A stretch of 64,000 bases of DNA from contig NC_053393.1 of assembly GCF_905171765.1 (NCBI RefSeq), positions 185,965,921 to 186,029,920 on the forward strand, given 5' to 3'. Below the pieces are notes generated by a model, which saw nothing but the letters and a program-made list of their open reading frames with translations, was not told where the DNA came from and made no database searches. The number at the start of each line of letters is the position of its first letter. The stretch's first letter is position 1. The position numbers were made by a program, and so were the translations under genes. This document shows positions 1 to 10,557 of the stretch, piece after piece. Source of the stretch: Bufo bufo (lineage: Eukaryota; Chordata; Amphibia; Anura; Bufonidae).

Positions 1-133
1 GTCCTATTCTTGTCCGCAATTGCAGACAAGAAAAGGCATTTTCGAAGAGAGTGCCGGCGATGTGCGAAACGCACATTGCCGGTGTCCGTGTTTTGCGGAT
101 CCGCAAAACACATACGGACATGTGAATGAACCC
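1..133. mobile_element. PIF/Harbinger-like MITE, right end only
   Basis: The segment ends in TGTGAATGAACCC followed by TAA (134-136). This matches the layout of the TAA-flanked MITEs at 1080 and 20388, whose ends read GGCCTCTTTCACA. It contains two hairpins: CCGGCGATGTGCG/CGCACATTGCCGG with one mismatch near 54-83, and a perfect 20-bp palindrome at 90-109. The left end lies outside the window, so the TSD cannot be confirmed. Confidence 0.5.
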
Positions 134-136
134 TAA

Positions 137-1003
137 CACTGCTATTTTATTGCCGTAAACTATTTGTTAAAATGTTACAATGTTCTTGTGGTGGAAATAT
201 ACAGAACTCAACAGTGGAATAGAGAAGTTCTTGTTAATACTGAAGATGTTATTGCACAGAAAGACAAAGCCTGTAATTGCTGTGAAGGACGCTCAATTTA
301 CTTTGGCTGCAGCAAACTAGAGACATTTTCATTTTCAATGGCCTTTTACTGTAATACAAGACTCTATTCGTTAGAGATCATTGTTTTCCATTTTGTAATT
401 GTAATAACTAGCGCTCGTTCTGGGACGCTCTTACCATGTGATTACTCTTACAGACTTAACTATGGAAGTGGCGGCCGCCTGATAATCCTTTATGAATTCA
501 GCCTGCATAATGACATATAGTGTTTTGTGAACATTTTAACACATCAGAAAATAGTCTTTGTCAGCCCTTATGAGGCAAGTTGCTATAGCAACCCTTTATA
601 GTCAATTACATTTATTTACATGGGTTTGCAGTAAGAACTTGCAGTTTCGTTGCATACTATGAAGAAAGCTCATTATTTGAAAGGGAAATCGTAAACTTTT
701 AAACAGGCAACATAAATCAAAATGTAAAAAAAAGGCAGGAATCGCCAAGAGTTCCATTAATACTAATAAGGCGCAGCTCTGAAATAGAAAACAATTGTTT
801 TTTAATTAGTTTGTATTCTTCTCTGTTTGTCATAGACTTTGTCTTTATTATTTCACTCTTCACAACCCATGAATTATCTTTTATTACCAAAGCTTATTTT
901 TTCAACTTTTTTTCTAGCTTTTTATTAATTGTTTCCAAGTAGTCCACTTTTCTCTTTCCTCTTTCCATTTTCAACCCTGTAGAACTATGAAACAACCTTA
1001 CTC
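137..1003. other. Low-repeat AT-rich stretch, no gene recognised
   Basis: No terminal inverted repeats, tandem repeats or transposase similarity are visible here. A 118-codon open frame at 164-520 has no recognisable domain and no sign of exon structure. The sequence looks single-copy compared with the rest of the window. It could be ordinary intergenic DNA or conserved non-coding sequence. Confidence 0.4.
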
Positions 1004-2330
1004 TTAAAGGGGTTATGCCATGATTGATGTAAAAAAATGAAAATTAGACACCACGTAGTACATGACAATCTCTTTCTAAGGCCTCTTTCACATGGGCGAG
1101 ATTTCCACATGGGTGCGATGCGTGAGGTGAACGCGCTGCACCCGCACTGAATCCGGACCTATTCATTTCTATGGGGCTGTGCACATGAGCGATGATTTTC
1201 ACGCATCACTTATGTGTTGCGTGAAAATCGCAGCATGCTCTATATTGTGCGTTTTTCACGCAACGCAGGCCCCATAGAAGTAAATGGGTCTGCGTGCGGG
1301 GCTGCAAGCAAGTGTGGATGCGGTGCAATTTTCACGCACGGTTGCTAGGAGATGATCGGGATGGGGACCAGATTTTCATTATTTTCCCTTATAACATGGT
1401 TATAAGGGAAAATAATAGCATTCTTAATACAGAATGCTTAGTAAAATAGTGATGGAGGGGTTAAAAAAATAAAATAAAATTTAACTCACCTTAATCCACT
1501 TATTCGCGCAGCCAGGCTTCTCTTCTGTCTTCTTCTTTGAGGAAAAGGACCCGTGGTGACGTCACTGTGCTCATCACATGGTCCATCACAGGATCCATCA
1601 CCATGGTGCTGGATCATGTGATGAGCACAGTGATGTCACCACAGGTCCTTTGACAGGTCCTGAAGAAAGAACAGGAGACCGGCAGCTACGCGATCAATTG
1701 GAGGAGGTGAGTTAATTTTTTATTTATTTTTTAACCCTCAATTGACCTTCTACTAAGCATTCTGTATTAAGAATGCTATTATTTTCCCTTATGACCATGT
1801 TATAAGGGAAAATAATAAAATTACAGAATACTGAACCCAAACCCTAACTTCTGTGTCCGGGTTCGGGTCTGGGTACCAAACATGCCTATTTTTCTCACAC
1901 GCGTGTAAAACGCATTAAAATGCTTTGCACTTTTGGGGAAAAATTGCGCATGTTCCCGCAACACACCCGCATCTTTTCCCGCAACGCCCGTGTGAAACCA
2001 GCCTAACAAAGCTAGAACCAGATCTGTAACTCACATTGATTCTTAGATCTCCCCATCCATTGCTCCAGTTGTTCTGCTAGATTTATTTCAGGCTGGCAGC
2101 TCAGGGAGCATGTCCCTTCCAAGGGATGTGTCCTTTGGTCTGTACCTCTGTTCCTTTAACTGTCACAGTTTCTAACAGAAGATGGAGCTAGTGGCAGTTG
2201 AAGATTTAAGCTGAGCATGTGCAACCACCTCAGTGAGGTGGACAAGAAATAAGGAAAAGTACAAACAGCAGTTGGCGCTATACAGATTTCATTGAATATA
2301 CTACTGGCTATACAAATTTTTCAGTATTCA
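1004..2330. mobile_element. TTAA-type MITE interrupted by a Harbinger-like MITE
   Basis: The start TTAAAGGGGTTATGCCA (TTAA at 1004-1007) is a TTAA-type terminal sequence, and a related start AAAGGGGTTATCC recurs at 2493. The host text breaks at CTTTC|TAA (1079) and resumes at TAACAAAGC (2004), so both sides belong to one older repeat. The right boundary is not clear. Superfamily (piggyBac or Kolobok) is inferred only from the TTAA. Confidence 0.45.
1080..2003. mobile_element. PIF/Harbinger-like MITE with 3-bp TAA duplication
   Basis: The terminal inverted repeats are GGCCTCTTTCACATGGGCG on the left and the complement of CGCCCGTGTGAAACCAGCC on the right. Both are flanked by TAA (1077-1079 and 2004-2006). 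Inside lies a long inverted repeat with arms near 1377-1494 and 1700-1820, both containing TTATAAGGGAAAATAAT, around a smaller palindrome at about 1555-1642. No transposase is encoded. The 3-bp TWA-type duplication is what suggests PIF/Harbinger. Confidence 0.75.
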
Positions 2331-2492
2331 GATCCTGGTGTTGGTTTAAAAAATAATGTAGAATAATTTTACTGCACCCCAGATGTTTTGAGCTACTTTA
2401 TAAGGCACCCATTCTCCTTTATTTACTTCTCCAGTTTGTAGAACCAAAACTCATTGTTAGTACCAGTTCTCTGTGCTACATTGAAGGGGAAA

Positions 2493-2770
2493 CGTAAAGG
2501 GGTTATCCAGAAATAGATAATGATGATCTTTCCTCAGCATTTCTTGCTAGAAGCTATGAATTAATGAATCACTAGCAGTTTGCAATGCAGATCCATATGG
2601 GAGTTTCCAGCTGGGGGTGTATCCCTGCACAGTTTGACACTATCCAATCAGTGCTGGCAGTAGCAGACTGTGCAGGGACTCCCCGCCCCCAACTGGTAAC
2701 ACCCATCTGGACCTTCATTGCAAACAGCTAGTAATTCATTCATAAGTTCTAGCAGGAATAATATAGGAAT
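2493..2770. mobile_element. Palindromic MITE
   Basis: Arms at about 2540-2645 and 2655-2762 are inverted copies of each other with small differences. Examples are CTTGCTAGAA against TTCTAGCAGG, and CTGCACAG against CTGTGCAG. The left end carries AAAGGGGTTATCC, shared with the element at 1008. Non-coding; the open frames across it are incidental. Confidence 0.55.
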
Positions 2771-3216
2771 GGCACAACATAGAAACATGAGAATAGAAGT
2801 TTCAAAATAATTATTACATAGGGACAGTGAGTGACTTACAGACAGGAGCACACATCACTGACTCCTGCCTGTACCAGCTCATCTTACTAAAAGCTCTGTG
2901 GTATGCCAAGCTTTAGTGGAGCGGGTACAGGCATTATTCTATGCAGAGCTCCTGCTTGCACTCACTCCATTCTGCTAAAAGCCTTGACTTTTATTTTACA
3001 AAACATATTTTTAAGTCCATTTAAAATAGGTTTTAATAAAGTTTATCTAAAAGTTTAGGTGCAATTTAATTATTATCACCATACAGTAGTATCGTATTAT
3101 ATGTCGTTCACTATTTGACGGTATTATATATTCCCTGTTTTTTGATTCACTCACTGTATTGTGGAACTACTTATTCACTTTATGATAATTCATAGTAACT
3201 GTTATATGCTCTATAA
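2771..3216. other. AT-rich spacer, nothing recognised
   Basis: Between the palindromic MITE and the hAT end at 3217 I see no terminal repeats, coding similarity or tandem structure. Confidence 0.4.
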
Positions 3217-3431
3217 TAGTGTTGAGCGCGAATATTCAAATTGCAAATTTTTATTCCAAATATCGGCACTTCGAGAATTCCTGAAAATCTAGAATATAGT
3301 GCTATATATTCGTAATTGTGAATTTTCTAGGTTTTGTTTTCATTAGTACCCTCACTGCTTCTTGCTTGTGGGTCAATGAGAAGGCTGCAATATCTTTGTC
3401 AGAGCTTAGCAACATCCCTAGCAACCAATAG

Positions 3432-4036
3432 CAACAAATAGTGGCAATAAGGAGAGAGAGGCGCTCATAGGATAGTATATTAAGTGAACATAAGAGCCAA
3501 AATTGATCAAAAATGGTTTGCTCACCTTTGGGGGTTGCACCAAATTGGGTGCAACCACAATAAAGATAAATTGGAAGTAGTAAACGGTTGGTGCAGCCTG
3601 AACTTGTCCGATCGCCTGAGGCCGGAGCCACACCGTCAATCGGGTAAACAGTAGAAGTGAGAAGACGCCGGACCATCAAGGCCGAGCGGATGGACAACAG
3701 AGGGCGCACTGAACAAGCGGTTAGTGTTCAATATGGAGTTTATTGTATGACGATGAGTTTCGGAGTACAATTGTCCCCTTTATCAAGTCTAAGAAGGATG
3801 AACGGATATAAATACAATACAGAGAAATGTAGAAAAATATGCATAAATACATGCACATGCAATCAATTATGCAGAAAATGTATATATATTATGAAAACTA
3901 TATAAGAAAAAAAAATATATAGATATAAATTTGTTTTTAAAACAAATTTTCATAAAAAAAAACTTTCATAAAAAAACTTTCATAGAAAACTTTACATAAG
4001 TATTAATATAAGATACAATTTACATAAAACATGTGT
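3432..4036 (+). mobile_element. Retroposon-like insertion with 11-bp TSD, unclassified
   Basis: GCAACCAATAG occurs at 3421-3431 and again at 4037-4047, bracketing 605 bp that break the hAT text. An 11-bp duplication is longer than hAT (8), Harbinger (3) or Tc1 (2) produce and fits a target-primed retroposon. The insert has a small palindrome near 3532-3555 (GGTTGCACC/GGTGCAACC) and becomes very A/T-rich after 3890, with repeated CATAAAAAAACTTT blocks. No A/B-box pair or reverse transcriptase was recognised, so the class is open. Confidence 0.5.
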
Positions 4037-4067
4037 GCAACCAATAGGGAAGTTGCCTACCCCTTAC

Positions 4068-4075
4068 TATATAAG
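4068..4075 (+). promoter_or_regulatory. TATA box of hAT element promoter
   Basis: TATATAAG, 27 bp downstream of a CCAAT pentamer, in the subterminal region of the hAT copy. The identical octamer occupies the same place in the hAT at 34685. Functional activity is inferred from position and conservation only. Confidence 0.5.
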
Positions 4076-4202
4076 AAACTCCCCATCAGCCATTTTCTGC
4101 AGTTTTTTGCAGTTGTGAGAGAGAGAGCAGTGTCATTGTTGTGCTCTGTCCTTTCATCTGGAATCTTATTTAATTACATTAGATAGTTAGTTAGCTCATA
4201 TA

Positions 4203-5670
4203 CACTGCTCAAAAAAATAAAGGAAACACTTAGACAACAGGTGGAAATTATAGGCAATTAGCAAGACACCCCCAATAAAGGAGTGGTTCTGCAGGTGGTG
4301 ACCACAGACCACTTCTCAGTTTCTATGCTTCCTGGCTGATGTTTTGGTCACTTTTGAATGCTGGCGGTGCTTTCACTCTAGTGGTAGCATGAGACGGAGT
4401 CTACAACCCACACAAGTGGCTCAGGTAGTGAAGCTTATTCAGGATGGCACATCAATGCGAGCTGTGCCAAGAAGGTTTGCTGTGTCTGTCAGCGTAGTGT
4501 CCAGATCATGGAGGCGCTACCAGGAGACAGGCCAGTACATCAGGAGACATGGAGGAGGCCGTAGGAGGGCAACAACCCAGCAGCAGGACCGCTACCTCCG
4601 CCGTTGTGCAAGGAGGAACAGGAGGAGCACTGCCAGAGCCCTGCAAAATGACCTCCAGCAGGCCACAAATGTGCATGTGTCTGCTCAAACGGTCAGAAAC
4701 AGACTCCATGAGGGTGATATGAGGGCCCGACGTCCACAGGTGGGGGTTGAGCTGACAGCCCAACACCGTGCAGGACGTTTGGCATTTGCCAGAGAACACC
4801 AAGATTGGCAAATTCGCCACTGGCGCCCTGTGCTCTTCACAGATGAAAGCAGGTTCACACTGAGCACATGTGACAGACGTGACAGAGTCTTGAGACGCCG
4901 TGGAGAACGTTCTGCTGCCTGCAACATCCTCCAGCATGACCGTTTGGCATTGGGTCAGTTATGGTGTGGGGTGGCATTTCTTTGGAGGGCCGCACAGCCC
5001 TCCATGTGCTCGCTAGAGGTAGCCTGACTGCCATTAGGTACGGAGATGAGATCCTCAGCCCCCTTGTGAGACCATATGCTGGTGCGGTTGGCCCTGGGTT
5101 CCTCCTAATGCAAGACAATGCTAGACCTCATGTGGCAGGAGTGTGTCAGCAGTTGATGCTATGAAGGCATTGATGCTATGGACTGGCCCGCCCGTTCCCC
5201 AGACCTGAATCCAATTGAGCACATCTGGGACATCATGTCTCGCTCTATCCACCAACGTCACGTTGCACCACAGACTGTCCAGGAGTTGGCAGATGCTTTA
5301 GTCCAGGTCTGGGAGGAGATCCCTCAGGAGACCGTCCGCCACCTCATCAGGAGCATGCACAGGCGTTGTAGGGAGGTCATACAGGCACGTGGAGGCCACA
5401 CACACTACTGAGCCTCATTTTGACTTGTTTTAAGGACATTACATCAAAGTTGGATCAGCCTGTAGTGTGTTTTTCCACTTTAATTTTGAGTGTGACTCCA
5501 AATCCAGACCTCCATGGGTTGAAAATTTTGATTTCCATTTTTTAATGTTTGTGTGATTTTGTTGTCAGCACATTCAACTATGTAAAGAACAAAGTATTTC
5601 AGAAGAATATTTAATTAATTCAGATCTAGGATGTGTTATTTTTGTGTTCCCTTTATTTTTTTGAGCAGTG
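4203..5670 (+). mobile_element. Tc1/mariner element, near full length
   Basis: Terminal inverted repeats are CACTGCTCAAAAAAATAAAG on the left and its complement CTTTATTTTTTTGAGCAGTG on the right. TA dinucleotides flank both ends (4201-4202 and 5671-5672). The 1468-bp length and a single intronless transposase frame are usual for Tc1. It inserted into the 5' region of the hAT element. Two frame disruptions make it non-autonomous. Confidence 0.92.
4389..5411 (+). pseudogene. Tc1-family transposase, frameshifted
   Basis: This was a DDE transposase that cuts and pastes its element at TA sites. The start is the ATG at 4389 (MRRSLQPTQ), 186 bp inside the left end. The N-terminal part is a paired-type helix-turn-helix DNA-binding region ([20 protein letters not shown]). 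The first catalytic Asp lies in LFTDESRF near 4840, the second in LLMQDNARPH near 5104-5130, and the third position (Glu) in SPDLNPIEHIWD near 5196-5230. The reading frame changes near 4942, where one base appears lost before FGIGS-type text. It changes again near 5160, where text between VCQQ and GIDAMDW is rearranged. All three catalytic regions are present but no single frame covers them, so the gene is dead. Confidence 0.9.
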
Positions 5671-6207
5671 TATATAATACAGATAGTTAGTGGGAGATAG
5701 TCAGTGTAGGTTAGATAGTGATATAGTGTAGCTGATAGGTTCCAGTGCAGGGTGTTAGGTAGTGTGGTATGAATTACTGTTTCTCTGCTGTCCAATACAT
5801 ACATGCTACAGACATAGTGCTGTGATGTCACAACAATGTTTAGTGCACCAATCAGCAGTGGCGTGTCTAGGGTGTTTGGCACCTCGGGCGGGTCCTTTCT
5901 CTGGAACCCACCCCACCCCAATACTTGACCACATACTTCTTACATCCAGGGAAATCTCCTGTCATGTAGACCTTCTCTTTCCTCTTCTCCTCCGTTAGAC
6001 CACCATGACAAATTCTTTCAGCCGCATCTCGTCTTTACAGAGTTTGTAACACAGACACGTTAGATTTCTCAGTTTTTCCATCAACCTCCCCATCCTAGTG
6101 TCTCCATAGTGTCATCCTGCTGCCACCCCCAATACTGTGCCTGTTGTGCCCCCCAATGCCCCAGGTACAATACTGCTGGAAAAATAGTGACCCCAGTAGA
6201 CATAATT

Positions 6208-6341
6208 GGAGTCATTTATCAAACAGGTGTAAAGTAGAACTGGATTTCCAAAAGAGCTGTTAAAAATGAAAGGTGGAATCTGATTGGCTGCTATGGGCAA
6301 CTAAGCCAGTTCTACTTTACACCAGTTTGATAAATTACCCC
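6208..6341. mobile_element. Small palindromic MITE (TTTATCAAAC...GTTTGATAAA type)
   Basis: The left arm GTCATTTATCAAACAGGTGT plus AAAGTAGAACTGG is mirrored by CCAGTTCTACTTTACACC plus AGTTTGATAAATTACCCC on the right. The arms continue inward to TTGGCTGCTATGGGCAACTAAG. The element is non-coding, about 134 bp. Partial relatives are visible near 29953 and 63765. Confidence 0.7.
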
Positions 6342-6419
6342 AAATGTCCCTATAGTGTCCACAGCAGCTATAATGTCCCCTAGAGTACCCCCATTAATAG
6401 TAACACCCTATATTGTGCT

Positions 6420-6800
6420 CCAGGCAATAATCCCTGTATAGTGTCCCCAGAAATAATAGAATTGCTCCTACAGTGCCTCCCCAATAGCAACGCCCCCCAC
6501 GCTGCCCCCATACAGTAATTTCCCCCACACTGCCCCCACACAGTAGTGTCCAACACACTGCCCCCACACAGTAATTTCCCCCACACTGCCCCCATACATT
6601 AGTGTACCCCCACACTGCCCCCACACAGTAATTTCCCCCACACTGCCCCATATAGTAATTTGCCCCACACAGTAGTTTCCCCTACAGTGCCCCATTTAAT
6701 AATTTGCCCCCACATAGTAATCCCTCCCATAATTTTTGCCCCCACTTAGTAATCCCTCCCATAATAATTTGCCCCCACACAGTATCCCACCATAATAATT
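6420..6800. repeat. C-rich minisatellite
   Basis: Degenerate units of roughly 28-34 bp are built on CACACTGCCCCCACACAG followed by TAATTTCCCC. They continue with shorter TAATTTGCCCCC variants. The glycine-rich frames read through it on the other strand are products of the repeat, not genes. Confidence 0.8.
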
Positions 6801-6841
6801 TCCCCCCACGTGTCCTCCTTTGTACCCCAAAGTTGGCACAT

Positions 6842-7150
6842 AAAATAAAAAACCCTAAAAGCTAAATACTCACCTATGTCCAGGCGCTTGCTCGCAGAGA
6901 CAGGTGCGCACACTTCACTGTGCTAATGTGTCCCAACACAGGCACGCGATGACGTCATCACGCATGCCTGCGCCGGGATTACACTACCGCATAGGCCTCA
7001 TAAACCTATGCCGGTGATTGGCGGTGGGGCAGTCAGGGAACTATGCGCTCCCGTGCCCTGCCGCAGTATGTGGGTATCAGCGCTCCAGCAATGAGCGCTT
7101 CCATCTGTATTGATCGAAGCGCTAATTGCTTCTGGGCCTGGCACCCCTGT
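6842..7150. other. Intergenic repeat-derived stretch, not classified
   Basis: GC-rich text with a short palindrome (GATGACGTCATC near 6950-6961) follows the minisatellite. No ends or coding similarity could be fixed. Confidence 0.3.
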
Positions 7151-7153
7151 GAG

Positions 7154-7243
7154 AGCCTCTATTTCTGAAACGTTTCTGCCGGGATTTTAACTCACAATCT
7201 ACATTAGCGCCAAGAACTTTAACCACTACACTATACAACTACA
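7154..7243 (-). repeat. tRNA-like SINE head, minus copy
   Basis: Read on the minus strand, the text has an A-box-like segment (TATAGTGTAGTGGTTAAAG) and a B-box-like segment (TGAGTTAAAATCCCGG), followed by CAGAAACGTTTCAGAAATAG. It matches the plus-strand copy at 7345-7434 over most of its length. Box degeneracy argues against a working tRNA gene. The two copies face away from each other across about 100 bp. Confidence 0.55.
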
Positions 7244-7344
7244 TGTTAACCTGCACTGAAATATGAAATAATACTTCTGCTGTATAGGAATACTTACTAC
7301 ATGACAAACTACTATGAGATTTTTCTGACATAGTTTATCATTCA

Positions 7345-7434
7345 GCTTTATAGCTGAGTGGTTAAAGTCCTTGCCTCTAATGTAGAAGGTTATGAGTTCA
7401 AATCCTGGCAGAAACTTTTCAGAAATAGAGGCTA
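7345..7434 (+). repeat. tRNA-like SINE head, plus copy
   Basis: The A-box-like TAGCTGAGTGGTTAAAG and B-box-like GAGTTCAAATCCTGG have tRNA-like spacing, followed by CAGAAACTTTTCAGAAATAG. The variable region looks tRNA-Ser/Leu-like, but no clean cloverleaf or CCA end is evident. A SINE head or tRNA pseudogene is the best reading. Confidence 0.55.
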
Positions 7435-7494
7435 AATTAAATTTAAATACACTGGGTTTCCCCAAGCACTGACTCTATATATGGACATAGCTAT

Positions 7495-8020
7495 TGTCAC
7501 GGATGATGTTGCAGATAGCTGGAACTTATGAATAAACGTCCGACTGGCTTGATCCCAAACTAAGGAGCATATAGGTGAGCCCTATAAAACCCTAAGAGCT
7601 CTCCCTGACTGCTATGCCCATGCAAGGGTCTCAATGGTAGAAGATTGCATGCACACGTACCTATGACTGTGTGACACCTGAAAACCCTATAATAGTGAGG
7701 GGACACGACCACCGGCTCCCTGCACTTAATACAGACGGAGTCAGGGTCACCTAGAATAAAGCCAGCAAGGAAACACAATACATGAAAAGACTTATCTGAG
7801 CAAACAGCAGCAGCAGCCTCCAGCAGTGAACACTTTATCCAGGAAGTAGTATAACCGCAAAGTGAGGCAGTATGAGAGGGAATATAAAGGGAGACGATTA
7901 GTCTAAATAGGTGACACCTGGGAGAAGAAAAGGAGATGACAAAGTGAAACCAAAACAAAGAACGTCATGCAAGAGGTAGAGAAGGACGTCTGCCAGACCT
8001 TCTCACAGAACTGGCGGTGC
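7495..8020 (-). mobile_element. Ty3/gypsy 3' LTR remnant (copy 1)
   Basis: It starts TGTCACGG at 7495, as do the LTRs of the better copy at 14603 (TGTCACGA). It runs to about 8020, where text similar to the RNase H region begins. No CGTGACA end is seen, so the junction looks like a deletion that removed the LTR boundary together with the second half of pol. Confidence 0.55.
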
Positions 8021-8029
8021 AGAGGAGAG

Positions 8030-9600
8030 TTTCCTTGAGAAAAAGGCACATGGTCGCCATTTGGCAGGAGAGGGACCCTTAGATAAGACCGCACCCACAC
8101 CCACTTCAGAAGCGTCCACCTCAACAATAAAAGGTAGAGAGACATCAGGTTGTACCAAAATGGGAGCGGAAGCAAAACTCTCTTTGATACTAGAAAAGGC
8201 TTTAAGCGCATTTACCGACCACGAGGAAAAATCTACCCCCTTTTTAGTCATATCAGTGAGTGGCTTAACAACAAAGGAATAATTCAAAATGAACTTTCTG
8301 TAATAATTGGCAAAACCCAAAAACCGCATCAGCGCCTTCTGATTCTCAAGCACAGCGCGGACCTTCTCAGGGTCCATGCGAAAACCAGAAGCCGAGAGGA
8401 GTAAACCAAGAAATTAAATCTCCGGAACCGCAAACACACATTTTTCCAGTTTAGCGTACAATTTATTCTCCCGCAGAATCAGCAAGACCTGACGTAGGTG
8501 GTCCAGATGAGTCTTGAAATCAGGAGAAAAAATCTAAATGTCATCTAGATACACCAGAACAAATTTCCCCATTAAATGATAAAAAATGCTGTTCACAAAA
8601 TGTTGGAAGACGGCCGGAGCATTCATCAAACCAAAGGGCATAACCAAATTCTCGAAATGACCCTCAGGGGTATTGAAGGCCATCTTCCATTCGTCCCCTT
8701 CCCTGACCCCGACTAGTTTGTATGCCCCTCTTAAATCCAACTTAGAAAAAACTTTAGCCCCAACAATCTGGTTAAACAGATCAGGGATCAGAGAAAGCGG
8801 ATATGGGTCACGAATTGTGATACGGTTTAGCTCCCTGAAATCCAGACAAGATCTTAAAGAACCATCTTTTTTCTTAACAAAAAAAAAACAGTGGCAACAG
8901 GTGACTTCGAGGGTCGGATATGTCCCTTTCTCAGGCTCTCAAAGATATAAGTATGCATAGCGACTCTTTCAGGATGGGAGAGATAGTATAAACGTGATTT
9001 TGGCAGCTTGGCACCTGGGATGAGATTAATAGGGCGGTCTTACTCCCGGTGAGGGGGCAACTCCTGGACACCACTCTCGGAAAACACATCAGAAAATTCA
9101 GAGAGAAAAGATGGTACAGTCTTGGTAGAAACCTCTGAAAGAGACGCCGTGAGGCAATTCTCTCTGCAAATGTCACTCCAACCATTTATTTGCCTTGCTT
9201 GCCAATCAATGGTGGGGTTATGTTTAGTGAGCCAGGGTAGCCCCAACACTAGAGGAGTAGGTAATCTGCTTAGGACAAAACATGACATATCGTCAACATG
9301 AGCGTCACCCACAGTCAAATGGATATTGTGAACTATGCCCTTTAACGATCTTTGAGAAAGTGGAGCGGAATCAATAGCAAAAACAGGTATATCCTTTTCC
9401 AAACTGCATACCTGGAAACCATGCGTTATTGCAAATTGATTATCAATGAGATTGACAGCTGCTCCACTATCTACAAAAATCTCACAAACAATGTTCTTGC
9501 TGTCTAGCGCCACCCTGGCAGGTAGGAGAAAACTGGAACTACAAGCAAACGGCAAACCTTCAATTTCCGCATCAACCTTGCCAATAGTAGCAAATGGAAA
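8030..9600 (-). pseudogene. Ty3/gypsy pol (protease, reverse transcriptase, start of RNase H), broken
   Basis: Retrotransposon polyprotein remnant on the minus strand. The protease active site (VDSGAAVNLID) near 9450 is intact. A stretch to about 9050 follows (VLGLPWLTKHNPTIDW is typical of this family). The reverse transcriptase core lies at 8740-8534, with [19 protein letters not shown] and the YLDD catalytic box near 8545. The thumb/RNase H start lies at 8377-8003 (FLGFANYYRKFI, then [12 protein letters not shown]). Stop codons separate the pieces, including one directly after YLDDI. RNase H ends at FFSRKLS, and integrase and chromodomain are absent. The full copy at 14603-23234 shows what was lost, about 3 kb. 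Confidence 0.88.
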
Positions 9601-9634
9601 GTTTTTAGAGTTTTTTTTTTTTTTTTTATTACCC

Positions 9635-10447
9635 TCAGAAAACCTCACATATACCCCCACAACAGAAACAAACCCTCCTCTGAGAGCTGAATCCTCTACT
9701 ATCAGAAGCAAGCAAACCCAGCTGCATGGCCTCCTCCTCAGAGGGGATTGAGAGAGACTGAGACCCCTGCGCACTGAATGAGACAGCCCCAGTGTCCTTG
9801 GGCTGAATATGACAGGAAGGAGTAGTCTCCTCTCTCTCTCTAAGACGCCTGTCAATACGAACAGCTAGAGACATGGCAGATTCTAACGAGGCTGGTCTCT
9901 CATGAAAAGCAAATGCATCTTTCAATCTTTCCGAAAGACCATGGCAAAATTGACTTTGGAGTGCAGCATCATTCCAACCAGTATCAGCTGCCCATCTCCG
10001 AAATTCAGAACAATATATCTCTGCGGACTGTTTACCCTGGCATAAAAGATGCAGTTTAGATTCAGCCAGAGCTATACGATCCGGGTCATCATATATCTGC
10101 CCCAGGGCTACAAAAAATCCATCTACCGATCGGAGGGGCCGTGCCCCCACCGGCTGCGAGAAGGCCCAAGACTGAGCGTTATCCCTGAGCAGCGAGATGA
10201 TGATCCCCACCCTCTGCTCCTCATCACCAGAGGAATGGGGAAGTAGGCGAAAATTGAGTTTGCAAGCCTCTCTAAAGCGAACAAAATTCTCACTACCCGT
10301 ATCCGGAAGCGAGATCTTAGGCTCGGAACAAACTCCATGAACGACAGCAGAACCGGTCACCTGAAACTGAGACACATTTTTACGGAGATCTGCTACCTCC
10401 AGCGAAAGACCTTGCATGCGGTCAATCAAGGCTGAAACCGGATCCAT
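9635..10447 (-). pseudogene. Ty3/gypsy gag (copy 1)
   Basis: The capsid-like gag frame starts at the ATG at 10447 (MDPVSALIDRMQ), matching the MDPMSVLV start of the second copy. A coiled-coil-like N-terminus precedes a retrotransposon gag domain (YCSEFRRWAADTGWND, FCHGLSERLKDAFAFHE). The frame ends near the zinc-knuckle position, where only CFCCGG survives and the downstream Cys/His ligands are lost. A run of T residues at 9609-9627 marks the junction with the protease frame. A piggyBac end (TTAA at 10450-10453) lies immediately upstream of the ATG. Confidence 0.85.
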
Positions 10448-10557
10448 GCTTAACCACCTCCGGACCGCTGTACGCAAATTCGCGTTCCAGAGGTGGCAGC
10501 GCTGCGCACAATCACGCATATACGCGTCATCTCGCGAGACGCAAGATTTCGCTCAAA

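Larger units (their letters stand above)
3217..5850 (+). mobile_element. hAT element, 5' part (TAGTGTTGAGCG family), split by two insertions
   Basis: The segment starts with TAGTGTTGAGCGCGAATATT, a relative of the TAGRGTTGAGCGAA ends seen at 12486, 34685 and 37026. AT-rich palindromic text follows, then a CCAAT box (4041-4045) and a TATATAAG box (4068-4075). Without the 605-bp insertion and its 11-bp duplication, the TATA lies 235 bp from the end, as in the other hAT copies. The body is interrupted at 3432-4036 and 4203-5670 and then lost near 5855, where another repeat begins. No transposase survives. Confidence 0.6.
5856..6841. mobile_element. Repeat beginning CAGTGGCGTGTCTAGG, probably a hAT-type MITE (one end)
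   Basis: CAGTGGCGT at 5856 resembles the proven terminal repeat CAGTGGCGTAG at 33075. The 8 bp before it (CCAATCAG) would be the duplication, but I found no matching right end, so the extent is a guess. Inside are a separate palindromic MITE (6208-6341) and a C-rich minisatellite (6420-6800). Confidence 0.35.

Noticed and set aside
164..520. 118-codon open frame near the window start
   Set aside because: No domain, no codon bias and no splice or promoter context; expected by chance in low-stop sequence.
6380..6695. Glycine/Cys-rich minus-strand open frames
   Set aside because: Products of the C-rich minisatellite at 6420-6800.
7345..7417. Functional tRNA gene
   Set aside because: The boxes are degenerate, no clean acceptor stem is seen, and a near-identical inverted copy with the same non-tRNA tail lies 100 bp away; a SINE head fits better.
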